DNA from: Sorangium cellulosum
Lineage (GTDB): Bacteria; Myxococcota_A; Polyangia; Polyangiales; Polyangiaceae
Reading direction: 5' to 3'
Assembly (NCBI RefSeq): GCF_004135735.1
Contig: NZ_CP012670.1
Location: 620,001-684,000, forward strand
DNA: 64,000 bases
Of the stretch, positions 34,580 through 43,660 are shown piece by piece. The notes beneath the pieces were generated by a model, which had not been told where the DNA came from, searched no databases, and saw only the letters and a program-made list of their open reading frames with translations. Made by a program: the position numbers and the translations under genes. Position 1 is the stretch's first letter; every line of letters starts with the position of its first letter.

Positions 34580-35646
34580 CGCAGGTCGTCTCCGATGGCG
34601 TCGCGCGAGAGGCGCACCTCGGCGCCATCGAGGCGGCTATGCCTGAGATCGCCGGCGGCGAGCTTGAGCCGATAGAGGGAGAGCAGGCCGAGGTCCTCGT
34701 CCCTCAGCGCGTTCAGCAGCGCGTCGAGCAACTCGAGGCTGTGCGTGGAGAGGATGATCTGAAGCCCGCGTCGGACGCCCTCCACGATGGCCTGCGCGCT
34801 CGCCCAGATCGCGGCTGGATGCTGGTGCGCCTCGGGTTCCTCGAGGAGCACGGTCCCGCCCGGGCGCGAGGCGAGCTCGAGGCTCAGGCGGACGAGCGCC
34901 TGGACGCCGTCGCCTGCGAGCGCGACCGGCACGCTGCCGTCAGGAAAGGTGAGGTGGAGCCGCGGATCGTTGTGCTCCGTCAGGATCTCGATGACGTCGA
35001 GCCCGGGCACGATCGCGGCGACGAGATCGCGGACGGCCTGCCTGCGGCCACGCTCGGCGATGCGCGAGTACAGCTCGGACAGGGGGTGCCCGAGCCGGGG
35101 GTCGACCATCCAGACGTCGAGGGTCGAGCGCTCGTCCCGCGTATCCGCGGCGACGTACGTGTTGTCGGCCGCGACGACGGCGACCCCGCTTGCGGCATCC
35201 CAGGAGGTAGGCTCCTGCTGCGCGGGCCGGAAGTCCCAGGAAATGAGGGAGGAGTCGGCTTTGGCTCGGACCTCGATGGTGCTGAAGGGGGGGTCGGCGC
35301 CCTTCTCTGAAAGCTGCCGACGCATGGGCTCGCCCAGCGCCTCCTCCGACCACACGATCGTGCGGCCATAGGCTCTTCCCGCCGCTGTTTGCACCGTGAT
35401 CTCCGCATGACCCTGCTGCGCGCCTCGCCAGAGCAGCCATCGCGCGCCGTGACGCAGGCCGGCCCGGCGCCGCACGGCGTACCCCGCGCTCGAGGCAGGC
35501 CTCTGCCCGGCCCCGATGAGCAGCGCATCGAGGATCGTGCTCTTCCCCGCGCTGTTCGGTCCAACCAGCACCACCAAGGGCGTCAGCCGTTCGAGCGCGC
35601 CCGCGTGGATGCCGCGCAGGTTCTTGATCCGCACCGAGGTGATCAC
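34576..35646 (-). CDS. OLD/RecF-type AAA ATPase (AAA_21/AAA_15)
   Basis: 356 residues from GTG 35646. The beginning MITSVRIKNLRGI and the Walker A GPNSAGKST (29-37) are typical of OLD-like ATPases; an ABC signature-like LAGDGVQALVRL (243-254), Walker B VLLEEPEAHQHP (266-277) and the STHS switch (300-303) follow. All catalytic elements are intact. Unlike GajA or classical OLD, the TOPRIM part is not fused but encoded by the next, overlapping gene. Such ATPases sense phage proteins or DNA in systems such as PARIS and Gabija; that role here is unproven. Confidence 0.8.
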   Translation of the reverse strand: MITSVRIKNLRGIHAGALERLTPLVVLVGPNSAGKSTILDALLIGAGQRPASSAGYAVRRRAGLRHGARWLLWRGAQQGHAEITVQTAAGRAYGRTIVWSEEALGEPMRRQLSEKGADPPFSTIEVRAKADSSLISWDFRPAQQEPTSWDAASGVAVVAADNTYVAADTRDERSTLDVWMVDPRLGHPLSELYSRIAERGRRQAVRDLVAAIVPGLDVIEILTEHNDPRLHLTFPDGSVPVALAGDGVQALVRLSLELASRPGGTVLLEEPEAHQHPAAIWASAQAIVEGVRRGLQIILSTHSLELLDALLNALRDEDLGLLSLYRLKLAAGDLRHSRLDGAEVRLSRDAIGDDLR

Positions 35647-35835
35647 GCTCGAGTCTTACGCCAGCGGAGCATCAGCGGGCACCTAAAGACGCACCTGGGC
35701 GGCCGTCCTCACGGCGCGTACCTCCTCGCCGCGGCCGTGCGCGTCCCGCGGCACGGCCGCGTGCGGTCCGCCCGCCCCACGCTTAGCCGGTTCCGCCGCC
35801 TCGACGCGCCGCGGCCGCTGGGCTAGGCGCTCCTC

Positions 35836-37059
35836 GTGGCCACCGTCCGACCCTTCCGCGCTTACCGCCCCCCGCAGGCCCACGCGGCCCGCGTCGCCAG
35901 CCCGCCGTACGACGTCATCTCCACCGCCGAGGCGCGCGTGCTCGCCGCAGGCGGGCTGCACAGCTTCCTGCACGTGTCCCGCCCCGAGATCGACCTGCCC
36001 GAAGGGACGGACGAGCACGACGACGCCGTCCACGCGCGCGGCGCGGAGAACCTCGCCGGCCTCATCGCGCGCGGCGACCTCGCGCAGGATCCGGAGCCGC
36101 ACCTCTACCTCTACGCCCAGAAGATGGGCGAGCACCGGCAGATCGGCGTCGTCGGCTGCGCCTCGGTCGCGGAGTACGAGCGGGACGTCATCAAGAAGCA
36201 CGAGAAGACGCGCCCCGACAAGGAGGACGACCGCACGCGCCACATCGAGGCGCTCGGCGCCCACGACGAGCCGGTGTTCCTCACCTACCGCGCCGACCCG
36301 GGCATCGATCGCGCCGTCGCGCTCGCCATGCAGTCGCCGCCCATCTACGACTTCACGACCGTCGACGGCGTCGAGCACAGGCTCTGGGTCCTCGGCCGCG
36401 AGGCGACCGCCGAGCTCGAGGAGCGCTTCCAGGCGATCCCGACGCTCTACGTCGCCGACGGCCACCACCGCAGCGCCGCGGCGGCGCGCGTGCACCGGAA
36501 GCTGCGCGGCGACGGCGGCGAGCACGACGTCTTCCTGGCCGTGGTCTTCCCGCACGACCAGATGAACATCCTGCCGTACAACCGCGTGGTCCGGGACCTC
36601 GCGGGCCGCAGCGCGGAGGCGCTCCTCGGCGCCCTCGGCGAGCGGCTCGACGTCGCGCCGGCCCCGAGCGGCGCGGCCGCGGCCCCTTCCGGCCCGAGGT
36701 CGTTCGGCCTCTACCTCGGCGGCCGCTGGTACACCGCCCGGGTGCGTCCGGGCACGTTCGACGCGGCGGATCCCGTGGCCTCGCTCGATTGCTCGATCTG
36801 CCAGGACCAGATCCTCGGCCCGATCTTCGGCGTCAGCGACCCCCGGCGGGACAGGCACATCGAGTTCGTCGGCGGCATCCGCGGCATCGCCGAGCTCGAG
36901 CAGCGCGTCGACTCGGGCGCGTTCACGATGGCGATCCACCTCTATCCGACGCAGATCGGCGAGCTGTTCGCGGTCAGCGACGCCGGGCTGCTCATGCCGC
37001 CCAAGAGCACGTGGTTCGAGCCGAAGCTCCGCAGCGGGCTCTTCATCCACACGTTCTGA
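35836..37059 (+). CDS. DUF1015 family protein
   Basis: 407 residues from GTG 35836. Conserved blocks: VRPFRAYRPP, VASPPYDVIS, FLHVSRPEIDLP, YLYAQKMGEHRQIGVVG, VIKKHEKTRPDKEDDRT, YVADGHHRSAAAARVH, and the end FEPKLRSGLFIHTF. Members include ADP-dependent free serine kinases (SbnI/SerK), and the KKHEKTRPDKE and ADGHHR motifs are conserved in that group, so serine phosphorylation is a reasonable but unproven function. The rhodanese gene follows after 31 bases and is probably cotranscribed. Confidence 0.9.
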   Translation: MATVRPFRAYRPPQAHAARVASPPYDVISTAEARVLAAGGLHSFLHVSRPEIDLPEGTDEHDDAVHARGAENLAGLIARGDLAQDPEPHLYLYAQKMGEHRQIGVVGCASVAEYERDVIKKHEKTRPDKEDDRTRHIEALGAHDEPVFLTYRADPGIDRAVALAMQSPPIYDFTTVDGVEHRLWVLGREATAELEERFQAIPTLYVADGHHRSAAAARVHRKLRGDGGEHDVFLAVVFPHDQMNILPYNRVVRDLAGRSAEALLGALGERLDVAPAPSGAAAAPSGPRSFGLYLGGRWYTARVRPGTFDAADPVASLDCSICQDQILGPIFGVSDPRRDRHIEFVGGIRGIAELEQRVDSGAFTMAIHLYPTQIGELFAVSDAGLLMPPKSTWFEPKLRSGLFIHTF

Positions 37060-37090
37060 CGGAGAGCGCCCGCCGGGGTAGACTGCGCGC

Positions 37091-37528
37091 ATGGCGGACA
37101 TCAAGCGCGTATCCCCCGAGCAGGCGAAGCAGCTCATCGACGAGGAGGGCTATCTCTACCTGGACGTCCGGAGCGAGCCCGAATACGCCGCTGGCCACCC
37201 CAGCGGCGCGCACAACGTGCCGCTCCTGCACGCCGGCGCCGGCGGCATGACGCCCAACCCGGACTTCCTGGCCGTGGTCACTGCCCTCTATCCCAAGGAC
37301 GCGAAGATCGTCGTGGGCTGTCGGTCCGGACAGCGCTCGATGCGCGCGGCCGAAGCCATGGTGTCGGCCGGCTACACGGCCGTCGTCGACCAGCGCGCGG
37401 GCTTCGAGGGGCCGCGCGACGCGTTCGGCGCGCTGACCGAGCGAGGGTGGGGGCCCGCCGGGCTGCCCGTCGCAACCAACACGCCCGGCGGCTCGTACGC
37501 CGAGCTCCGGCAAAAGGCCGGCAAGTAA
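37091..37528 (+). CDS. Rhodanese-like sulfurtransferase
   Basis: 145 residues, one rhodanese domain. The sequence YLYLDVRSEPEYAAGHPSGAHNVP matches the CH2A/CH2B motifs, and Cys 77 in GCRSGQRSMRAA is the persulfide-forming active-site residue in a standard six-residue loop. Moves sulfane sulfur between thiols; the acceptor is unknown. No signal peptide, so it is cytoplasmic. It is very likely in an operon with the DUF1015 gene upstream. Confidence 0.92.
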   Translation: MADIKRVSPEQAKQLIDEEGYLYLDVRSEPEYAAGHPSGAHNVPLLHAGAGGMTPNPDFLAVVTALYPKDAKIVVGCRSGQRSMRAAEAMVSAGYTAVVDQRAGFEGPRDAFGALTERGWGPAGLPVATNTPGGSYAELRQKAGK

Positions 37529-37572
37529 CGTCCCGGCCGGACCGCGGCGGGCGTGCGCGGGCTATTCGCGCC

Positions 37573-38409
37573 ATGTCAGAGCACGCGCGCGATTGCCGAG
37601 GGCCGCGCCTTCCGCTACGAACCGGCGTGCTGCACGGTGCGCGCGTCGCGGTCGTCATCCCTGCGCGGGACGAGGCGCAGTGGATCGCAGAGACGGTGGG
37701 GTCCGTCCCCGCCTTCGTCGATCACGTGATCGTCGTGGACGACGGGAGCCGCGACGGCACCGCCGGGATCGCGCGCGCGGCGCTCCCCGCGGGCGACGCG
37801 CGCCTCGACGTGCTCGTGCACCCCGAGCCCCTCGGCGTCGGCGCGGCGATCGTCGCCGGCTACCGGCGCGCGCGCGCCCTCGGCGCCGCCGTCGTGGCCG
37901 TCATGGCCGGCGACGGGCAGATGGACCCGCGCGATCTCCCGCGCGTCGTCGCCCCGATCGCGTCCGGCGAGGCCGATTATGTGAAGGGCGATCGGCTGCG
38001 GCACCCCGACGTGTGGCGCGTCATGCCGCTCCAGCGGCTCGCCGCGACGGCGGCGCTCGCGGCGCTCACCCGCCGCGCGGCCAGGCTCGACGCCCTCTCC
38101 GACAGCCAGTGCGGCTACACCGCGATCTCGGCGCGCGCCCTCGACGCGCTCGACCTCGACGGCCTCTGGCCCCGCTACGGCTACCCGAACGACCTGCTCG
38201 CCGCCCTCGCGGCGCGCCGGCTCCGCGTCCGCGAGGTGAGCGTCCGCCCGGTCTACCGCGGTGAGGCGAGCGGCCTGCGCGCAACGCACGTTCTCACCAT
38301 CCTGTTCCTCATCGCCCGAGCCGCCATGAGGCGCCGCCTGAGCGGATCAGGAAATACGCAATGCCGCCCAGGCCAGGACGGAACGCGTGAGTTGAACGGG
38401 TCGACTTGA
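37573..38409 (+). CDS. Family 2 glycosyltransferase
   Basis: 278 residues from ATG 37573. The GT-A fold motifs are visible: VAVVIPARDEAQWIAETV, VVDDGS (54-59) for nucleotide-sugar binding, VMAGDGQMD as the DxD-like motif, and DSQCGYTAIS plus GYPNDLLAAL later. It resembles the DPM/DPG-synthase-like group that adds sugars to polyprenol phosphate, but lacks membrane helices beyond a hydrophobic stretch near residue 240. The end is low-complexity. The frame from 37447 overlapping the rhodanese gene is rejected. Confidence 0.87.
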   Translation: MSEHARDCRGPRLPLRTGVLHGARVAVVIPARDEAQWIAETVGSVPAFVDHVIVVDDGSRDGTAGIARAALPAGDARLDVLVHPEPLGVGAAIVAGYRRARALGAAVVAVMAGDGQMDPRDLPRVVAPIASGEADYVKGDRLRHPDVWRVMPLQRLAATAALAALTRRAARLDALSDSQCGYTAISARALDALDLDGLWPRYGYPNDLLAALAARRLRVREVSVRPVYRGEASGLRATHVLTILFLIARAAMRRRLSGSGNTQCRPGQDGTRELNGST

Positions 38410-38536
38410 GCCAACGAAATGGGTCGACAATGCGCGCGATGGTTCCATAGCAAAGCGGACCCAGCGAGCTGACTCATCGACGTGCTGCCGAGGGGCCCGG
38501 AGGCGCGGGCCCTGAACCCGTGCTTCAACAGGGGGG

Positions 38537-40768
38537 GTGACGGACGTGGCGACCAGCCGAGCCGCCTGGTTCAGGAGTTGGAATCCATGGAGGGCGCGCA
38601 CTCCATCCTTCACTCCTCGGGTCGTGGCGTACGCGTTTGGCATCGAGCTGCCGTACAGCCTGCTCGTCCCGGTCGCTCACCTGCGGCTCCTCGGCGTCGT
38701 GGACTCGGCGGTCCAGGCGCGGATGCTCGGGCTGATCGGGCTCATGTACCTCGTCAAGACAGCGGGTCTGGTCGCCCTGCTCGTCCACATGCTGCGCCCG
38801 ATCGAGCGCCTGCGCCGGTACGCCGTGGGCCACCCCGTCCCGGGCGGCGCGGGCCCCGGCGAGGCGGAGAGCGGCGGCCCGGCGCCGCCGGAGTCGCTCA
38901 TCCTCGCCGCGGCGAACGCCGCTTATGACACGCCGCTCGCGTTCGCGACGGTCTGGGCGGTGTCGTGGGCGCTCCTCTACCTGCCCGTCACCGCGGCGCT
39001 CTACGTCATCGAGCCGTCGCACGCCCCGCTCGGCGTCCAGCGCGTGGTCGCGCTGGTCCTCTTCGCGGTCGCGCTGTTCGCGGCCGCCCTGCCGCTCGCC
39101 TACAGCATCCTCGGCCGCCTGCTCTCGCCCGCCGCCGGCGTCATCTCGCTGATCGCCCGCGAGCGCGGCCTCGCCGTGCCCGGGAAGGGCTACTCGCTCG
39201 CCGTCCGCCTCGTGATCCTCGGCGCCTGCCTCGCGATCGCGCCGACGAGCTGGATGGCGGCCATGGTGCTCGGCGAGACCGCGGGGCCGGCGAAGCCCGG
39301 CCTGCTGCTCACGCTGGCGATCTTCTCGGTCGTCGCGGTCACCTGGGCGCCGGTCTGCGCCGGCTTCCTCGCGGGCGCCCTGGCCGGCCCGTTCCAGCAG
39401 GTCGCGGCGGTCATCCAGAAGATCGTCCAGCGCGGCGAGGTCGACCGGTTGGAGCGGATCCCCGTCTACTTCAAGGACGAGATCGGCGCCCTCGCGGGCG
39501 GCGTCAACGCGATGGTCGATCGCCTGGAGGAGTCCTCCCGGCGCCGGCGCAGCTACCTGGCGGAGCGCGAGCGGCTGCTGCAGGACGCGGCGCAGCGCGC
39601 GGCGCAGCTCGGGGCCGTGCTCGACAACCTCGTCGAGGGGGTGTTCGCGTGCGACCGGGAGGGGCGGCTCACGATGCTCAACGCCTCGGGGCTCCGGCTG
39701 CTCGGCCTGTCGGACCGCTCGGAGCAGGCCGGCCGGATGGTCGAGGACGTGATGGATCTCGGCCGGATGCGCCACACGGACGGCCGCCCCTTCTCGCGCG
39801 ACGAGCTGCCCATGGTGCGGGCGCTCGCGGGCGAGACGATCGTGCAGGAGGAGCAGGTGCTGGCGGACGGCCGCGCGGGCCGGGACGTCTTCCTGCGCAC
39901 CAGCGCGGCGCCGATCCGCAGCGAGGGCGGGGCGATCCTCGGCGCGGTCACGGTCGCGCGCGACGTGACGGAGCTCATGGAGCTCGATCTCGTCAAGGAT
40001 CAGTTCATCCGGGTCGGCGCGCACGAGCTGAAGACGCCGGTCGCGATCATGAAGGGCTACGCGCTCGCGCTCCTGCGCAACACGCAGGACATCCCGGAGC
40101 AGCGCCGCAGGATGCTGGAGGCCATCGACCGCGGCGCGGACAGGATCAACCGCATCGTCGACGATCTCCTGGCCATCTCGCAGGTCACGCTCGACGTCCT
40201 CCAGGTCTCCGAGGAGGACGTCGACCTCGCGGAGCTCCTGTCGGAGACGGTCGAGCGCGCCGCGAAATCGGCGAGCCGCCACCGGGTGCGGCTGTCGCTC
40301 GAGGTGGAGCGGCCGCCCGTCGTGCGCGCCGATCCGGAGCGGCTGCGCCAGGTGCTGGCGAGCCTGCTCGACAACGCGGTGAAGTACTCGCCCGAGGGCG
40401 GCGACATCGACGTTCGTATCGCCGTGGCCGAGCGCGCGCCGGCGTCCTCGCCGCCGCGCTGCGACGCCGCGCTCTTCTCCCAGCGGCACGGCGCCCCGCC
40501 GCGCTTCGAGGCGGTCGTGTCGGTGCGCGACCAGGGGGTCGGCATCCCCGCCCACAAGCAGGAGCGCATCTTCGAGCGGTTCTTCCGCGCCCACACGGAC
40601 ACCAGGCACGATTACGGCGGCATGGGGATCGGCCTGTTCCTCGCGAAGGACATGGTCGCCCGCCACGGTGGCCGCATGTGGTTCGAGAGCGAGGAGGACA
40701 AGGGAAGCACGTTCTACTTCACCATTCCACTCAGCGACGAAGCTCCCGTGGTCGACTATGAGCGATAG
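38537..40768 (+). CDS. Membrane sensor histidine kinase with HAMP and PAS domains
   Basis: 743 residues. About six transmembrane helices in the first 290 residues, then a HAMP-like segment (FQQVAAVIQKIVQRGEVDR), a PAS domain (DNLVEGVFACDREGRLTML), the HisKA box VGAHELKTPVAIMKGY with phospho-acceptor His about 495, and an HATPase domain (DNAVKYSPEGGD, VRDQGVGIP, YGGMGIGLFLAKDMV). It forms a two-component pair with the overlapping response regulator. The ligand is unknown. Upstream intergenic DNA (38410-38536) is less GC-rich and probably holds the promoter. Confidence 0.95.
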   Translation: MTDVATSRAAWFRSWNPWRARTPSFTPRVVAYAFGIELPYSLLVPVAHLRLLGVVDSAVQARMLGLIGLMYLVKTAGLVALLVHMLRPIERLRRYAVGHPVPGGAGPGEAESGGPAPPESLILAAANAAYDTPLAFATVWAVSWALLYLPVTAALYVIEPSHAPLGVQRVVALVLFAVALFAAALPLAYSILGRLLSPAAGVISLIARERGLAVPGKGYSLAVRLVILGACLAIAPTSWMAAMVLGETAGPAKPGLLLTLAIFSVVAVTWAPVCAGFLAGALAGPFQQVAAVIQKIVQRGEVDRLERIPVYFKDEIGALAGGVNAMVDRLEESSRRRRSYLAERERLLQDAAQRAAQLGAVLDNLVEGVFACDREGRLTMLNASGLRLLGLSDRSEQAGRMVEDVMDLGRMRHTDGRPFSRDELPMVRALAGETIVQEEQVLADGRAGRDVFLRTSAAPIRSEGGAILGAVTVARDVTELMELDLVKDQFIRVGAHELKTPVAIMKGYALALLRNTQDIPEQRRRMLEAIDRGADRINRIVDDLLAISQVTLDVLQVSEEDVDLAELLSETVERAAKSASRHRVRLSLEVERPPVVRADPERLRQVLASLLDNAVKYSPEGGDIDVRIAVAERAPASSPPRCDAALFSQRHGAPPRFEAVVSVRDQGVGIPAHKQERIFERFFRAHTDTRHDYGGMGIGLFLAKDMVARHGGRMWFESEEDKGSTFYFTIPLSDEAPVVDYER

Positions 40769-41126
40769 ACATGCAAAGACGGTGCTCCTGGTGGAGGATG
40801 ACGCGGATCTCGTGGCGCTCGTATCGCTCGTGCTCCAGGAGGACGGCTACCGCGTCAAGATCGCGTGCAACGGCCGCGAGGCGCTGGCGAAGCTCGAGCA
40901 CGACATCCCGGATCTCATCCTGCTCGACATGAAGATGCCGGTGATGAACGGCCCGGAGTTCGCCCGCGAGCTCGAGGTCCGGCACGGGCGGCAGGCGCCC
41001 ATCGTGGTGCTCACCGCCGCGGCCGACGCGCACCGGCGGGCGGCGGAGGTCGGCGCCGACGCGTGGCTGGGCAAGCCGTTCGATCCGGACACGCTGCTCT
41101 CGACGGTGAGGCGTTACGCGGGCTGA
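40758..41126 (+). CDS. Single-domain response regulator
   Basis: 122 residues: one receiver domain with no output domain. VLLVEDDADLVAL gives the acidic pair, Asp 57 in LILLDMKMP is the phosphorylation site, and Lys 106 in LGKPFDP completes the active site. The ATG at 40758 lies inside the histidine kinase gene and overlaps its last eleven bases, so the two proteins are made together. It likely signals by protein-protein contact, as CheY-like proteins do. Confidence 0.94.
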   Translation: MSDRHAKTVLLVEDDADLVALVSLVLQEDGYRVKIACNGREALAKLEHDIPDLILLDMKMPVMNGPEFARELEVRHGRQAPIVVLTAAADAHRRAAEVGADAWLGKPFDPDTLLSTVRRYAG

Positions 41127-42136
41127 GCGCGGCAGAGCTGCCGGCGCTCGGCGAGGTCGCGCCGCACCTCGGCCCAGTACCGCGCGGGGAACCGGCGAGG
41201 GTCGAAGCCGGTGGCGCGGAACACCCGGGTGATGCGGGCATAACGACGCAGGCTCCACTCTTTCATCATCTGGAGCGAGGGATGGAGATCGTGAGCATCG
41301 ATGAACGGCGCCGCCCGCGCGTAGAGCGACGGCATGATCTCGTCGAGCCAGAGCTGCATGAGGCTCCGATAGCCGGGCGTGTCGATGCAGCGGCCGGAGA
41401 GCACCTGGGCGCGCGTGAGCCCGTGGCGCGCGAGCTCCTCCTCCGGCAGGTAACAGATGCCCCGGTCGGCGTCTTCCTGCATGTCCCGCAGGTTGTTGAA
41501 GAACTGATCGAGCCGCCCGAACTCCGCGGCCGCGTCCCAGTGCTCCTTCGTCAGGAACGGAACGAGCTGGAAGATGTGACCGGAGAGGCGGAGGAGCATC
41601 GTGTCGTGCTCCTTCATCGTGCGGATGAGGAGCCCTGGAGCGTGATAGTCGGCGAGCGCGAGCAGGTAGGCATCCCAGGCGGCGAGCGAGCGCGCGGCCA
41701 TGTCGTCGCCCCCTCGCCGCCCCTCCGCGAGGTCGCTCCCCGGGCCGCTCGCGTCCCGGAGCCACAGCGCGCGGATGGCGAGGAGCTCGCTCGCGAACGG
41801 GCAGCTCGGGTCGACGATCCCGCGCGAGAGGAGGCGCCTCCAGTCCTCCATGAACCGGCTGAAGCGCCGCTCGTGGGGCTCGATGCGCTCGTTCTCGGCG
41901 AGGCGATCCACGATCCGGATCCAGCGGATGCGGTCGAGCCACGCCTGCCTCACGTCGGGCGCGAGCGTGAGCACCCACGCCGCGTTGTCCTCGTCCTTCA
42001 GGGCGTCGTCAGCGAGGGCGCGGTAGTGCGATGAGCCGATGACCGTCGAGATCGGCTGGTATGCAGTCCGCTCCGATAGTGGCGCCGGAGCGGATGGGCG
42101 AGGCAGTCGAGAAGAGGTGGGTTGAATAGGTTTCAC
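41114..42136 (-). CDS. Squalene/phytoene synthase-like protein
   Basis: About 340 residues from GTG 42136 (an earlier ATG at 42298 is in frame but reads through AT-richer, unlikely coding DNA; start uncertain). The C-terminal aspartate-rich motif NNLRDMQEDADRGICYLP strongly matches the second DxxxD helix of trans-isoprenyl head-to-head synthases. The first motif is degenerate (RIVDRLAEN in place of DDxxD). Substrate could be a prenyl diphosphate, but altered motif 1 leaves activity open. Convergent with the response regulator and overlapping its stop by 13 bases. Confidence 0.68.
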   Translation of the reverse strand: MKPIQPTSSRLPRPSAPAPLSERTAYQPISTVIGSSHYRALADDALKDEDNAAWVLTLAPDVRQAWLDRIRWIRIVDRLAENERIEPHERRFSRFMEDWRRLLSRGIVDPSCPFASELLAIRALWLRDASGPGSDLAEGRRGGDDMAARSLAAWDAYLLALADYHAPGLLIRTMKEHDTMLLRLSGHIFQLVPFLTKEHWDAAAEFGRLDQFFNNLRDMQEDADRGICYLPEEELARHGLTRAQVLSGRCIDTPGYRSLMQLWLDEIMPSLYARAAPFIDAHDLHPSLQMMKEWSLRRYARITRVFRATGFDPRRFPARYWAEVRRDLAERRQLCRAQPA

Positions 42137-43073
42137 GGGATCGAGTGCCGCCGTTGAGTGTGCCTGTCCTCGGTGTCGCCCCGGGCCCGCGCGCGGTCGT
42201 CGGTAAATATGGACGCGGCCGATCCAGATTGCCTGGGTTGTCCGTGTTGGTGATGACGTCGGGCCCCCTGCCTGGTAGATCTTTCCGCTCCTCCACAAGG
42301 TGCACGTCGGCGCCTGCTCGCCTTCCTTTATGAGACCTTATAGTCTCCCAGTCGACGCGGAAATTCGTCGTCCAGGGCACGGCGCCTCATATAATGCATG
42401 GATTCCTTGCGTGATTTGCAGGTGTCCTAGGGGCGCGCTGGCAATGATCGTCGGTGTATACCCTGAGTTGATACGTTGTCCAACGGATAAATCCGTGATC
42501 GGCCTGGGATCGCCGCGTTTTCTGGACCGTCGCAATGGAACTTCGGGTGTCCTGGGCGGATGGATGACGAGGTGTTTTCTCGGTGGTTTGAAGCTGGGAT
42601 GTCGGGAGAGCGGGCTTTGAGGTTCACGGTGTCGCCGGCGGTCTGACCGCCGGAGTCTGCGTGCGCGTCGGGGCGACGAGCCATCATGTCGCGCGCGCGC
42701 GTCGGGGCGGCGCGCAGCACGGTTTCGTCGCCCGGAGTCACGCTCGCTACCCAACGCTTGCGCGAGCTGAACGATTCAGCGCTTGCCGTGATGCAGCGCC
42801 GGAGATGGCGAATCGGAGGCCCTGATCACGGCGACGGACGTTTCTTCGTGCTCGGCGCGTCCGCGTCGCCGCCTGTGCGTCCGCGTCGCCGCCTGCGCGT
42901 CCCGGGCGGTCGCGCAGCCGGACCGCGCGGCCGCGCCAGGACGGCAGCGCGGGGGTGGCGGGGAGCGCGTGGGCGCGCGCGATCTGGCGCGCGCGCTTCC
43001 GGGGCGTTGCGCGGGAGGTGCCGCGCGGGCTCGTGCCGGACGCGCGCCTCCTCCACGGGCAGGCCGCGCCGCT
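42137..43073. other. Gene-poor region, lower GC up to about 42620
   Basis: The first part (42140-42620) is clearly less GC-rich than the rest of the window; a 106-codon plus-strand frame there (42300-42620) has no coding-like codon bias or recognisable product. The later part is GC-rich and open on several frames by composition only. It probably contains the promoter of the synthase-like gene and worn gene fragments. Confidence 0.4.
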
Positions 43074-43232
43074 GCGCGTCGTCGGGGCCGCGGCCCAGAG
43101 CCGCCGCGCCGGTCCGTCCATGGCGTCGAGGTGCTCGAGGACGCCGCGCGAGCTCTCGTCGGCCCACGGGAGGTCGTGCAGCAGGAGCGGGACAGGCCTC
43201 CGCGCCGCGAACGCCGAGAGGGGGTCGGTGAG
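43074..43232 (-). pseudogene. Remnant of an AAA/PknK-like ATPase domain
   Basis: The minus-strand segment RRPVPLLLHDLPWADESSRG followed by VLEHLDAMDG is the Walker B region of the large AAA/NACHT-like ATPase module found in PknK-type kinases and adenylate cyclases (normally LDDLHWADE). Upstream of it there is no Walker A, and downstream the frame dissolves into Arg-rich sequence. So this is a decayed fragment in a gene-poor region. Boundaries are approximate. Confidence 0.5.
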
Positions 43233-43660
43233 CGCGGCCCGCGGGCGGCAGCGGGCCGCGTCCGGGGGCGCTCCCGACATCGGCGGCATCGCCGCTGGAT
43301 AGGAGTCCCTCCACCCGTCGAGGCGACACGATGTCATGCGGCGGCCGACCCTGCGGCAGGTCTGTCGGGCGCCGGCCGTCGCACGGGGCCGCGCGGTGGG
43401 GCTCGCCGACAGGCGACTACACGCAGCGTGTCCTCGCCGCGGGGCGGGCGGCCCGGCGCTCGCGCCGCCACGCGCCGGCCCTCGCGACGCGCCGAGGAGG
43501 ATCGTATTTCCCCGCCTGGCGGATCCGGTGTCTCGGATGGCATTGTCCTGATTTGTCGAGTCGTGCGCTCCAATCGTGCACAACTGCGCTCACGGTACAT
43601 GGCTTGCTCCCGGGGGTCCCAGGGCCGCGCTCGCGGCCGCACCTGAAAGGGAGAGAACGA

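Noticed and set aside
42300..42620. 106-codon plus-strand ORF in the AT-richer region
   Set aside because: No codon bias, no ribosome site, no recognisable motif.
42747..43583. 278-codon minus-strand ORF as an intact gene
   Set aside because: Only about 50 residues resemble an ATPase; the rest is Arg/Ala-rich without pattern, so it is listed as a remnant only.
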